A DNA stretch of 14,600 nt from Peptococcaceae bacterium (GTDB lineage Bacteria; Bacillota; Desulfitobacteriia; Desulfitobacteriales; Desulfitobacteriaceae). The notes under the pieces were generated by a model, which was given only the letters and a program-made list of their open reading frames with translations, searched no databases and had not been told where the DNA came from. A program made the position numbers and the translations under genes. Positions 1 through 6,979 of the stretch are shown here, piece by piece; position 1 is the stretch's first letter; every line of letters starts with the position of its first letter. The stretch spans positions 1 through 14,600 of the forward strand of contig JAITOS010000085.1 in assembly GCA_031289815.1 (NCBI GenBank), in the 5' to 3' direction.

Positions 1-105
1 AGCAACCGGCGAGCATATCCCATAAAGCAGCAAGCTGACAATGAGCAGCGCGATCGAATATCTGTGAACTTTTTCACCCGATAGCGTCTTGGACTTCAGC
101 TTCAT
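1..105 (-). CDS. Start of a membrane-anchored or secreted protein (3' end outside window)
   Basis: An open frame on the minus strand starts at the ATG at 105-103 and runs through the left edge without a stop (35 codons seen). The visible peptide has a basic start (MKLKSKTLSGEKVHRY) followed by a hydrophobic stretch (SIALLIVSLLLYGIC). This is the pattern of a signal peptide or N-terminal membrane anchor. A purine-rich AGAGGAG sits just upstream of the ATG. The gene is the next one downstream of the ComP-like protein and is separated from it by a terminator. The start does not look like a response regulator, so it does not supply a partner for that sensor. The function cannot be told from 35 residues. 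Confidence 0.6.
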   Translation of the reverse strand, partial: MKLKSKTLSGEKVHRYSIALLIVSLLLYGICSPVA

Positions 106-110
106 CACTC

Positions 111-128
111 CTCTTTCTCTTTCTCTTT
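111..128. repeat. Hexanucleotide tandem repeat (CTCTTT)x3 next to a ribosome binding site
   Basis: Three perfect copies of CTCTTT (AAAGAG on the coding strand) lie 5 bases upstream of the ATG at 105. Each unit resembles a weak Shine-Dalgarno sequence. The whole 130-290 stretch is also strongly pyrimidine-rich on the plus strand. No gene is seen in 106-339. This interval is the presumed 5' leader of the gene at 105-1. Confidence 0.6.
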
Positions 129-305
129 CTGGACGGTCTTTCTTATTTCTTGACATTCTCTCTCAGCGCACTTTCTTATTTTCTTACTTTTCCGGCTCTC
201 GTTTTTATTTACTCATTCTTGTTTCTTTCCGGATTTTAGCCGTTTTTTCTGTTTTTTTGTTCTGTATGTTTAAAAATTCGCTAAATCTTGGGGTTTTCCT
301 GCCGT

Positions 306-334
306 TTTATGCTAAAATATTCCTTCTTTATCAA
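306..334 (-). promoter_or_regulatory. Weak candidate promoter for the gene at 105-1
   Basis: On the minus strand TTGATA (334-329) and CATAAA (311-306) are 17 bases apart. The site lies just beyond the terminator of the preceding gene, so a promoter is expected near here. The -10 match is poor and the resulting leader would be about 190 bases, so this is tentative. Confidence 0.25.
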
Positions 335-363
335 TAAAAAAACACCAGCCTATCCCGGTGTTT
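334..363 (-). terminator. Intrinsic terminator after the ComP-like gene
   Basis: On the minus strand AAACACC (363-357) pairs with GGTGTTT (346-340) around a 10-base loop. The T-run continues for several more bases. It lies 28 bases after the stop codon of the 808-residue protein and closes that transcript. Confidence 0.75.
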
Positions 364-390
364 CATCTTTATCGCCCGCTCTTCTTGTAT

Positions 391-2817
391 TCAATCACGC
401 CCACAGACACTGACGTGAACCGCTCCCTGTTCGTCATTGTTTTTCTTCTCAAGAAGGTGCTGTTTTTCACCAAAGCAATGTTTTTCGGCAAACGGCAATC
501 CCGAAGCGCCGGTCAGGGGAATCACAACGCGCAGCTCTCTCCCCTGCCGGGGCGCGGCCTGAATACTCAAAACACCCTTCAGTCTCTTAACGCGCTCTCT
601 CATGCCGTCCGTCTCAACGGCTTCCTCTCCGGCGGTCTCCTTCTCCAACCGCACGGGATCCGGTTCCCTGCCGTTATCACTTACAAACAAATAAAGCTCG
701 CTTTCCCGCCGCTCAATGCGAATGAGGTGACTGTCCGGCTCGGAGTCCCCCGCCGCCCTGGCCAGACTCTCTTCGATAAATCGGTAGACCGTAAGCTCGA
801 TATCTTCGCGGAAACGGTCGTCATACGTGATTCCCTCGGTTTCCAGCGTGATCACAGTCCGGCTTCTGAGCATCAGCTCCCGGCACAGGAGGTCTACAGC
901 GGCAAGCAAACCCATGCTTTTCAAAGAGACCGGGCGTAACCGGCGCGACATCAGGCGCAATTCATAGTTCAGATCAAACACGGCGTCTTTCATATTGGCC
1001 AGAACCGTAGCCGCAATCTCCGGTTCCGGATGTTTCAGGAGATATTCCGTACAACTCTTTAAGGTCATCGCCCGCTTTAAGGGACCCTCGTCGATTTCAT
1101 TGGCAAGCGACCGACGTTCCTCTTCCAGGCGGTCAAATAAGGAAGCGCTCAAATTAGAAAGCCGCAGCTTCTCCCGCTCCGCCTGACAAGCGCCGCGGGA
1201 CAGCTCCCCGATCATGAGCGACATGATGATCTGGTACGCCAGTTGGGTCGCCAGTAAGGTGAGCAGCGGCAGCTCCTCTCGCTCAAAGCGGATATGGGAA
1301 ACGCGGTGGCCGATGAAAATCCCGCAAGAATAGTCATGCAGAATAAAAGGGATGTAGACTTCGGCCGGAGCGTCTTCCGGCAAGCTGAGAGCGCCGATCT
1401 CCGTCCGGTGACCGCTTTGAAAATACGCTTCCAGGGCCGCTTGTTCCTCCGCGTTTTCCAGAAATCTGCCCACCCCTTTTTTATACGTACCGGCCTGCGG
1501 CTGTTTCACGATGAAAAACGCCCCTTCGATTCCCAAGGCGCTTACCATCTCCTCCAGCAGGGAGTTTTCTCCCTCCAGAACGCCCATCTTTTTGTTGAGT
1601 TCCCATACCTTCAGTTGAACCGGATGCCGCCGGATGAAGAACTTGTCGGCCAGCAAACGCGCTCCATAGAAACAAATCGTGAACAGAACGGCCAGAAACA
1701 GGAGGATGAGATAGGGTTTCAGCCCCGCCTTCTGCAAGACCTGCGAAAAGAAAAGAACGTACACCAGAATAAAGCCGCTGATACCCGCCAGAAAGCAGGA
1801 CATGATGTAGCTCAGGATACGGCGGCTGTCCGGCAGATATTTATGTACCAAAACATAGTATAAGGAGACGGGAATCAGGATCAGGAATAAAGAACTGATC
1901 TGAGCATAAAGCCATTGCCTCACTTCAAACAGCAGGGAAAGCGTGGTCAGCAAGGAGATCGGGAGAAAACCGGCGGCCATCCCCAGGAGGACAATCCCGG
2001 CTTGATTCCTTTCCTTGCTGTCCCTCGGCTTTCTGAGCAGCAGCGCGAGATTCCACAACGTCACCGCAATGCCCAGCAGCACGTGGGATAAGACGAGTTT
2101 TCGCAAAAAACTTTCCAGGTGGAGGAGGTCAAAGAATTCAAGGAAGGTCAGACAAAAAATACCGATGTAGAGACATCTCAACACATACCAACTGAAGCGA
2201 TTAATCCGGTTCTCGTTCTTCACCGGAAAAATCGAGATAAAGGCGACCAGCAGAATGGGTACCAGCGACAGAGTAAGGTATTCCAATTCTCTGCCCAGGA
2301 ACAAACAACGGCTCGACGGTTTAACAAAGATAAAGGCCATCGCGACCGCCCAGTTCAGCCAGAACAGCGTCCGGACCTGCTTCCGGAAGGGACGTTTGAT
2401 CCAGGTCATAAAGCCTAAAAGCCAAAAAATCAACCCCAACACATACACGGGGACATTGCCAAAGAGCGTGAGCACTATAGACGGCGGCTGAATCACGATC
2501 TGCCGGACAGCGTCCTGTCCGGGCGCGCGAAATTCGAGACTCGCCGCCCCTTCCGCTCCTCCCCATTTTTGGGCCAAGCGGTAGCGTCCGGCGTCCTCCC
2601 CGTCGATCTTCAGGATCTCGTCTCCCGCCCGGACGCCGGCTCTATACCCTTCCCCGCTGGGATCGCTGTACACCACGAGCCATTGCCGCTGAACGCGCTC
2701 AATGTCAAGGCCGACATAGGCCCGCTGCGCGCTGGCGGCAAACGATATGATTCCCGCGAGGATCAACAGCGCGCTGGCGATATAATAGATTTGCCGCCTC
2801 CAGCCTCCGTCAAACAA
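391..2817 (-). CDS. ComP-like membrane sensor with a degenerate histidine kinase core
   Basis: This 808-residue protein follows the layout I recall for Bacillus ComP. It has an N-terminal membrane helix (about 10-30), a PDZ-like extracytoplasmic segment (about 35-110, with GVRAGDEILKIDG at 61-73), then eight or more hydrophobic helices (about 118-390). Next come a GAF-like region (about 420-540), a dimerisation/phospho-acceptor region (about 555-625) and an HATPase-like domain (about 665-768). Key residues are lost. The HisKA_3-type box (LARDLHDSVLQ in ComP) reads LANEIDEGPLK at 571-581, which puts Asp576 in place of the histidine. The N-box position is Arg687 (ESLARAAGDS) instead of Asn, and the following Lys-His is Gly-Asp. 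The G1 motif is reduced to DNGRE, while GMRERV at 738-743 is kept. I infer a pseudokinase or a non-phosphorylating sensor. The start is uncertain: the TTG at 2817 has only a weak purine-rich stretch before it. A charged tail of about 38 residues follows the ATPase domain. No response regulator gene is visible. Confidence 0.8.
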   Translation of the reverse strand: MFDGGWRRQIYYIASALLILAGIISFAASAQRAYVGLDIERVQRQWLVVYSDPSGEGYRAGVRAGDEILKIDGEDAGRYRLAQKWGGAEGAASLEFRAPGQDAVRQIVIQPPSIVLTLFGNVPVYVLGLIFWLLGFMTWIKRPFRKQVRTLFWLNWAVAMAFIFVKPSSRCLFLGRELEYLTLSLVPILLVAFISIFPVKNENRINRFSWYVLRCLYIGIFCLTFLEFFDLLHLESFLRKLVLSHVLLGIAVTLWNLALLLRKPRDSKERNQAGIVLLGMAAGFLPISLLTTLSLLFEVRQWLYAQISSLFLILIPVSLYYVLVHKYLPDSRRILSYIMSCFLAGISGFILVYVLFFSQVLQKAGLKPYLILLFLAVLFTICFYGARLLADKFFIRRHPVQLKVWELNKKMGVLEGENSLLEEMVSALGIEGAFFIVKQPQAGTYKKGVGRFLENAEEQAALEAYFQSGHRTEIGALSLPEDAPAEVYIPFILHDYSCGIFIGHRVSHIRFEREELPLLTLLATQLAYQIIMSLMIGELSRGACQAEREKLRLSNLSASLFDRLEEERRSLANEIDEGPLKRAMTLKSCTEYLLKHPEPEIAATVLANMKDAVFDLNYELRLMSRRLRPVSLKSMGLLAAVDLLCRELMLRSRTVITLETEGITYDDRFREDIELTVYRFIEESLARAAGDSEPDSHLIRIERRESELYLFVSDNGREPDPVRLEKETAGEEAVETDGMRERVKRLKGVLSIQAAPRQGRELRVVIPLTGASGLPFAEKHCFGEKQHLLEKKNNDEQGAVHVSVCGRD

Positions 2818-2874
2818 ATTCGATCATCTTCTTTACGCGCAGAGTCATCGGATCAAGCTGAAAATTTGATCAGG

Positions 2875-3036
2875 TTAGCCCCACTCCCCGGGAACATCCA
2901 GCGTCAGCGAATTTCCGGAAATTTCGTACCGCGGGAGCATCCCCCGCAAGAAAGACGATTCTTCCATCTTGAGCGTCTTTTCGCCGAGTCCTTGAACCTG
3001 TTCGTGAATCAGATGGGCGATCTTTTCAAAATTCAT
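2875..3036 (-). CDS. Small protein of unknown function (53 aa), upstream of the ComP-like gene
   Basis: The ATG at 3036-3034 follows a strong ribosome binding site, AGGAGG, with 8 bases between. This is why I prefer it to a longer frame beginning at 3081. The product starts MNFEKIAHLIHEQVQGLGEK, has no signal peptide or membrane helix, and looks helical at the N-terminus and possibly beta-rich at the C-terminus (RYEISGNSLTLDVPGEWG). It ends 57 bases before the ComP-like gene on the same strand with no terminator between, so the two are probably co-transcribed. I do not recognise the family. A role with the sensor is inferred from position only. In Bacillus the small genes upstream of comP are comQ and comX, but nothing here resembles ComX or ComQ: the expected isoprenyl-transferase gene is absent, and the peptide has no tryptophan near the ComX position except the penultimate residue. 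Confidence 0.7.
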   Translation of the reverse strand: MNFEKIAHLIHEQVQGLGEKTLKMEESSFLRGMLPRYEISGNSLTLDVPGEWG

Positions 3037-3060
3037 CTTCTCATCCTCCTTTCCATGACC

Positions 3061-3089
3061 AGAGTAGCGCGTAGCCTTCAAGCGTACAA
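3061..3089 (-). promoter_or_regulatory. Candidate promoter for the small gene and ComP-like gene
   Basis: On the minus strand TTGTAC (3089-3084) and TACTCT (3066-3061) are separated by 17 bases, and the second box ends 24 bases before the ATG at 3036. Matches to consensus are moderate. The stretch 3090-3303 upstream is AT-rich and purine-rich on the minus strand. It holds no gene I can support, only reading frames shorter than 12 codons. Confidence 0.35.
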
Positions 3090-3303
3090 CCGGATACCGT
3101 TCCCGGCTAAAAGGGCGGACATTCTATATCATCTCTTCAGCTTGATCCCTCAATGTTGGTGGCTTGTTTCATTTTTATCATTCTTACTTGTTCTTTTTTA
3201 CTTATTCTCTGTTTTTCCACATAATTCCTCTGATGAAATTTAGAAAATCCTGTCGGATAAAGGCGAATCGGTTTGTTTTTCACTTCACCGCCACGAAACC
3301 AAT

Positions 3304-3341
3304 GAAAAAAGAAACGCCCCCGGACTCCCCGGAGACATTTC
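3304..3341 (-). terminator. Terminator of the infC-rpmI-rplT operon
   Basis: On the minus strand GAAATGTCTCC (3341-3331) pairs along its full 11 bases, with G-U wobbles, with GGGGGCGTTTC (3321-3311). The loop has nine bases. A T6 run (3310-3305) follows. It lies about 125 bases after the rplT stop codon. Confidence 0.8.
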
Positions 3342-3465
3342 CCTTCATTAAATACGTTTTATTATACAATTACATCTGAAGCGCCTGCGGCGTATACGTT
3401 ACGCGCTTTGCACCGCGAAGCCGCTATCCCCAGACCCCGCTGCCAGCAAGCGGCGGTTCCTTTTC

Positions 3466-3828
3466 TCAGCTCACCTGCGCTTGCGCTTTCGCCACGTCCA
3501 CCAGCTTGGTAAACGCCGCCGCGTCATGCACCGCCAAGTCGGCCAGCATTTTACGGTTGACGGCCACGCCCGCGTTTTTCAGACCAAACATCATCTTGCT
3601 GTAAGACATCCCATTCAAGCGAGCCGCCGCGTTAATCCGGGTAATCCAAAGTCGGCGGAAATCCCCTTTTCTATCTTTACGATGGACGTAAGCATACGCC
3701 AAGGATTTCAGGACTTGCTCGTTAGCCGACCGGAAAAGTTTGCTCTTGGCGCCGCGATACCCTTTAGCCAGCTTCAATATTTTTTTATGACGTTTATGCT
3801 TCGTTACTCCTCTTTTTACACGAGACAT
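3466..3828 (-). CDS. rplT: 50S ribosomal protein L20
   Basis: L20 binds 23S rRNA early in 50S assembly and, in Firmicutes and enterobacteria, also represses its own operon. The 120-residue product has the usual family length. Its basic N-terminus (MSRVKRGVTKHKRHKKILK) and the motifs GYRGAKSKLFRSANEQV and RRLWITRINAAARLNGMSYS are typical of L20. AGGAGG lies 8 bases before the ATG. It is the last gene of the operon, 30 bases after rpmI. As the likely ligand of the leader upstream of infC, it would set the level of all three genes. Confidence 0.98.
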   Translation of the reverse strand: MSRVKRGVTKHKRHKKILKLAKGYRGAKSKLFRSANEQVLKSLAYAYVHRKDRKGDFRRLWITRINAAARLNGMSYSKMMFGLKNAGVAVNRKMLADLAVHDAAAFTKLVDVAKAQAQVS

Positions 3829-3858
3829 AGCGAAGACCTCCTTTGTTGTGTTTTGATT

Positions 3859-4056
3859 TTAAAGATATGCGATCATCCGAGCGATCCGTTTGGCGTCTGT
3901 GGTATGCATCACGTTTGATTTACGGAGCTTGCGTTTCCGTTTCTGTGACTTCTTCTCCAAAATATGGCTCTTAAAGGCATGGTAACTCACTATTTTCCCG
4001 GTTCCGGTCTTTTTAAAGCGTTTAGCGGCGCCGCGATGCGTTTTCATTTTCGGCAT
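3859..4056 (-). CDS. rpmI: 50S ribosomal protein L35
   Basis: The 65-residue, strongly basic protein begins MPKMKTHRGAAKRFKKTGTGKI and continues with HILEKKSQKRKRKLRKS, as in bacterial L35, a small structural protein of the large subunit. It lies 27 bases after infC and 30 bases before rplT in the conserved infC-rpmI-rplT order. A G-rich Shine-Dalgarno (AGAGGGGG) precedes the ATG by about 11 bases. Length and sequence look intact. Confidence 0.98.
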   Translation of the reverse strand: MPKMKTHRGAAKRFKKTGTGKIVSYHAFKSHILEKKSQKRKRKLRKSNVMHTTDAKRIARMIAYL

Positions 4057-4083
4057 GTGGCTTGTCGCCCCCTCTCATTATTG

Positions 4084-4599
4084 TCAAATTTGTTTGACCG
4101 GCGTCAAAATCATGATCATATTCCGGCCTTCCAGCTTCGGTTCGCGCTCCACATTGGCTTCCGTCTTGCAAAACTCAGCCAAACGCAGGCAAAGCGCTTT
4201 CCCCAAATCCGGATGCGTGATTTCTCTCCCGCGGAACATAATGGTCACTTTGACTTTATCGCCGTCATTCAAAAAGCGTTGGGCATTGCGGGATTTCGTC
4301 TCAAAATCATGATCCTCTATGTTGGGACGCAGCTTCACTTCTTTGATTTCCACGGTCTTGTGTTTTTTGCGCGCTTCTCTGTCTTTTTTGGCTTGCTCAT
4401 ATTTGAACTTTCCATAGTCCATCAGTTTACAAACCGGCGGTTTCGCAGTTGGCGCAATCTCGGCCAAATCCAAAGATTTTTCTACCGCGATCTTTAGCGC
4501 GTCTCGTATCGGCATGACCCCCAGCTGCTCTCCCTCTTCTCCAACAAGGCGAACCTCGCGGACCCGGATTCCCTCATTAATCCGCAAATCCTTACTAAT
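4084..4599 (-). CDS. infC: Translation initiation factor IF-3 with an AUU start codon
   Basis: IF-3 binds the 30S subunit, prevents premature 50S joining and rejects non-canonical start codons. The N-domain (INEGIRVREVRLVGEEGEQLG), the linker region (LDLAEIAPTAKPPVCKLMDYGKF) and the C-domain (IKEVKLRPNIEDHDF, GDKVKVTIMFRGREITH) are all present. The start is decided by the leader. Upstream of the TTG at 4587 the frame stays open as AUU-Ser-Lys-Asp-Leu-Arg-Ile-Asn-Glu-Gly, matching the SKD...NEGIR start of Bacillus IF-3. The ATT at 4599-4597 is preceded by GGAGGTGG at 6 bases. AUU starts are the classic basis of IF-3 autoregulation, so I take 4599 as the start (171 aa). It is the first gene of infC-rpmI-rplT and has its own promoter and attenuator. 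Confidence 0.95.
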   Translation of the reverse strand: MSKDLRINEGIRVREVRLVGEEGEQLGVMPIRDALKIAVEKSLDLAEIAPTAKPPVCKLMDYGKFKYEQAKKDREARKKHKTVEIKEVKLRPNIEDHDFETKSRNAQRFLNDGDKVKVTIMFRGREITHPDLGKALCLRLAEFCKTEANVEREPKLEGRNMIMILTPVKQI

Positions 4600-4633
4600 A
4601 ACTGACCACCTCCACGATTATTTTTTACCATCC

Positions 4634-4667
4634 AAAACAAAAAGACGGATCGCTCCCGCCATCCATC
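4634..4667 (-). terminator. Attenuator terminator in the infC leader
   Basis: On the minus strand GATGGAT (4667-4661) pairs with ATCCGTC (4650-4644), including one G-U, around a 10-base loop. TTTTTGTTTT follows. It ends about 35 bases before the AUU start of infC, so it can only act as a regulated stop for the operon. Confidence 0.7.
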
Positions 4668-4671
4668 TGAT

Positions 4672-4716
4672 ATACGTTCAAGCCATGAACGCGCCTTACG
4701 GCGATACGTTCAAGCC
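4672..4716 (-). repeat. 13-nt direct repeat in the infC leader
   Basis: GGCTTGAACGTAT occurs twice on the minus strand, at 4716-4704 and 4684-4672, on either side of the GUAA-loop hairpin. The second copy lies just before the terminator stem. Either copy could supply the GAACG strand that pairs with CGTTC (4691-4687), so the repeat allows alternative pairings. Confidence 0.6.
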
Positions 4717-4791
4717 TCGAAAATTCATACCTCATCGACGTTAGCCATGAGGTGAGAAGCGGATGGCCTCTACTTCATTTCAGCAAGGAAT

Positions 4792-4820
4792 ATGTTATCT
4801 TATTTCGTTTGCTTTGTCAA
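4792..4820 (-). promoter_or_regulatory. Promoter of infC-rpmI-rplT
   Basis: On the minus strand a perfect -35 TTGACA (4820-4815) and a -10 TAACAT (4797-4792) are separated by exactly 17 bases. Transcription would start near 4785. I see no convincing terminator between the thrS stop at 4938 and this site, so some read-through from thrS is possible. Confidence 0.75.
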
Positions 4821-4937
4821 CCGCCTATTGTTTTGCCGCAGACCCGCTTACAGTCTTTATGCGTGTGACTGTTTCGGGTGCGCAGGAAGGCTGAGTGAGC
4901 AGCTGGTTAACAACCGGCACGAGAGAGTTAAGGCCGC

Positions 4938-6851
4938 CTATGCCCTCGTCTTTTCTTTAATTTCCCGCGCCGCCAGCCGCCTGAATTCTTCCGCCGACAG
5001 CTTTTCCCCGGCGTCGCTTTGCCCGTAACGGCGCACGCTGACGGTACCGGTTTCCGCTTCTTGATCGCCGATAATCAAGGCAAAGGGGATTTTCTCCGTC
5101 TGCGCTTCCCGAATTTTATAGCTGATCTTTTCCCGGCGCTCATCCACCTCTACGCGAATATCCCACTCCCGCAGCAGCGCCGCTATTTCACCGGCATATT
5201 CGTGGTGCCGCTCGCTGATCGGCAGAAGCCGCGCCTGCACCGGCGCCAGCCAGGTGGGAAACGCCCCGGCGTAATGTTCGATCAGCAAAGCGATGAAGCG
5301 CTCGATACTGCCGTAGATCACGCGATGAATCATGACCGGGCGGTGTTTCTGCCCGTCGTCGCCGATGTAGGTCAGGTCAAATTTCTCCGGCATCTGGAAA
5401 TCCAACTGGATCGTTCCGCACTGCCAGGTCCGGTCCAGGCAATCCCGCAGGTGGAAGTCGATTTTCGGCCCGTAAAAGGCGCCGTCGCCGGGATTTAATT
5501 TATACTGTATCCCCTTGGCTTCCAAGGCCTCCCGCAAGGCTTGGGTCGCTGTCTCCCATACCTCGTCCGCTCCCATAGAATCCTCCGGGCGCGTGGACAA
5601 TTCCACATGGTACGCGAAGCCGAATACCTTATAGAAATAGTCGATGAAATCGATCACCCCGATGATCTCTTCATTGATTTGCGAGGGCAACATGTAGATA
5701 TGGGCGTCGTCTTGGGTGAAGTTGCGCACCCGCAGCAATCCGTGCAAGGCCCCGGACAACTCATGCCGATGCACCAGGCCCAGCTCTCCCGCCCGAATCG
5801 GCAAATCCCGGTAGCTGCGCAATTTCGTCTTATATATGATCATGCCGCCGGGACAACTCATCGGCTTGACGCAGTAGTCCTCATCATCGATTTTAGTGAA
5901 ATACATATTGTCCTGATAGTGATCCCAGTGACCGGATCGTTCCCACAGCTCACGGTTTAAGATGATCGGGGTACTGATCTCCTGATACCCCCGTTTGCGA
6001 TGCTCCAATCGCCAGAAATTCTCCAGCTCATTGCGCAGGACCATCCCCTTCGGATGGAAGAAGGGAAACCCCGGGCCCTCTTCATGCAGGCTGAACAGGT
6101 CTAATTCCTGGCCCAGCTTGCGGTGGTCCCGGCGCTTGGCTTCCTCCAGTTTCAAGAGATACTCTTCCAGCTCCGCCGCCTTTACAAAGGCCGTGCCATA
6201 GATCCGCTGCAACATCTTATTCTTCTCGCTGCCCCGCCAATAGGCCCCGGCCACGTTCATCAGCCGGAACACCTTGACCGCGGAAGTGGCGGGGACGTGC
6301 GGCCCGGCGCACAAATCCGTGAACTCCCCCTGGGTATAGGTGGAAATCGCCACCCCTTCCGGCAGATCCTGAATCAATTCTATTTTATAGGGTTCCCCCC
6401 GTCCGGCGAACCAGGTCAGCGCGTCCGCCCGGTTCAGTTCTTTGCGGACATAGGCCTGCCCTTCCTTCGTCAGCCGTTTCATTTCCGCTTCAATCGCCGC
6501 CAGATCTTCCGGCACAAATATATGTTCGGAGTCGAAGTCATAGTAAAAGCCGTTGGCAATGGCCGGGCCGATGCCCAGCTTCGTCCCCGGAAAAAGATTT
6601 TGCACCGCCTGAGCCATTAAGTGCGAGGCTGAATGGCGCAATACCGCCAAGCCTTCCGGACTGTCCCCCGTAATGATCTCCACCGCGGCGTCCTCCGTCA
6701 GCGGAAAGGACAGATCCTTCTCCTCCTCGTTTACTCTTCCGGCCAGCGCCGCCTTGGCCAGACCGCGGGAGATCGCGGCGGCCAACCCAGCCAACGTCGT
6801 TCCCGGTTCCACCTCACGAACCGAACCGTCCTTTAATGTTACCTTGACCAT
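4938..6851 (-). CDS. thrS: Threonine-tRNA ligase
   Basis: Charges tRNA-Thr with threonine in the cytoplasm. Residue numbers below count from the first of three near-adjacent ATGs (6860). The order is a TGS domain (about 4-64), the editing domain with HSASH (His76, His80) and DLCAGPH (Cys184, His188), the class II catalytic core (about 245-535) and an anticodon-binding domain (about 540-635). Zinc ligands Cys336 (SCPGG), His387 (DDAH) and His512 (MIHR) are present, as are the class II motifs with RHELSGALHGLLRVR and GSIERF. Length is normal for the family. The ribosome binding site AAAGGA touches the first ATG and is 9 bases from the ATG at 6851, so I prefer 6851 (637 aa, MVKVTLKDGS). Expression is controlled by the T-box upstream. 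The ribosomal protein operon follows. Confidence 0.97.
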   Translation of the reverse strand: MVKVTLKDGSVREVEPGTTLAGLAAAISRGLAKAALAGRVNEEEKDLSFPLTEDAAVEIITGDSPEGLAVLRHSASHLMAQAVQNLFPGTKLGIGPAIANGFYYDFDSEHIFVPEDLAAIEAEMKRLTKEGQAYVRKELNRADALTWFAGRGEPYKIELIQDLPEGVAISTYTQGEFTDLCAGPHVPATSAVKVFRLMNVAGAYWRGSEKNKMLQRIYGTAFVKAAELEEYLLKLEEAKRRDHRKLGQELDLFSLHEEGPGFPFFHPKGMVLRNELENFWRLEHRKRGYQEISTPIILNRELWERSGHWDHYQDNMYFTKIDDEDYCVKPMSCPGGMIIYKTKLRSYRDLPIRAGELGLVHRHELSGALHGLLRVRNFTQDDAHIYMLPSQINEEIIGVIDFIDYFYKVFGFAYHVELSTRPEDSMGADEVWETATQALREALEAKGIQYKLNPGDGAFYGPKIDFHLRDCLDRTWQCGTIQLDFQMPEKFDLTYIGDDGQKHRPVMIHRVIYGSIERFIALLIEHYAGAFPTWLAPVQARLLPISERHHEYAGEIAALLREWDIRVEVDERREKISYKIREAQTEKIPFALIIGDQEAETGTVSVRRYGQSDAGEKLSAEEFRRLAAREIKEKTRA

Positions 6852-6947
6852 CTTCATCATTCCTTTCTCCGGTTTAAGGTTTCTTCTTCATCAGACCGCT
6901 CCAGGGCCAGCACCGGCGAAAAACGCTTTCCGCCGCCGGACAGAAAC

Positions 6948-6979
6948 AAAAAACTCCCGTCCGCAAAGGGACGAGAGTC
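6948..6979 (-). terminator. Regulated terminator of the thrS T-box
   Basis: On the minus strand ACTCTCGTCC (6978-6969) pairs with GGACGGGAGT (6962-6953), with one G-U, around a short CTTTGC loop. A T-run follows to 6948. Its 5' arm is shared with the antiterminator, so the two structures are mutually exclusive. Confidence 0.92.

Larger units (their letters stand above)
2850..3148. repeat. 13-bp inverted repeat flanking the small gene
   Basis: GGATCAAGCTGAA at 2850-2862 recurs as its exact reverse complement, TTCAGCTTGATCC, at 3136-3148. The two arms bracket the 53-residue gene and its probable promoter. The left arm also takes part in a local hairpin (GATCAA at 2851-2856 with TTGATC at 2866-2871) just upstream of the ComP-like gene. 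Confidence 0.5.
4634..4785 (-). ncRNA. L20-type attenuator leader of infC-rpmI-rplT
   Basis: This structured 5' leader lies between the promoter and infC. On the minus strand it contains a hairpin CCTCAT/ATGAGG (4753-4731), a hairpin with GAACG/CGTTC and CGCC-GUAA-GGCG (4711-4687), and a terminator near its end. GCCATCC (4767-4761) is exactly complementary to GGATGGC (4664-4658). That pairing would break the terminator stem, so the two folds exclude each other. Ribosomal protein L20 is known to promote termination in the equivalent Bacillus leader. That L20 is the ligand here is inferred from position and layout. Confidence 0.7.

Noticed and set aside
358..939. Plus-strand open frame of 193 codons
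   Set aside because: It lies opposite the ComP-like gene, has no ribosome binding site and resembles no family. The minus-strand frame has full domain structure.
3160..3245. Tiny frames on the minus strand (for example a 6-codon peptide after GAGGAATT) as a leader peptide
   Set aside because: They are too short to distinguish from chance, and no attenuator structure follows.
4820..4937. Possible terminator after thrS
   Set aside because: Only 4-5 bp stems (such as GGTT/AACC and CAGTC/GACTG) with no T-run. I do not support a terminator here.
6123..6620. Plus-strand open frame opposite thrS, with several similar ones at 5019-5960
   Set aside because: These are by-products of the GC-rich codon use of thrS. 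They have no ribosome binding sites and no recognisable sequence.
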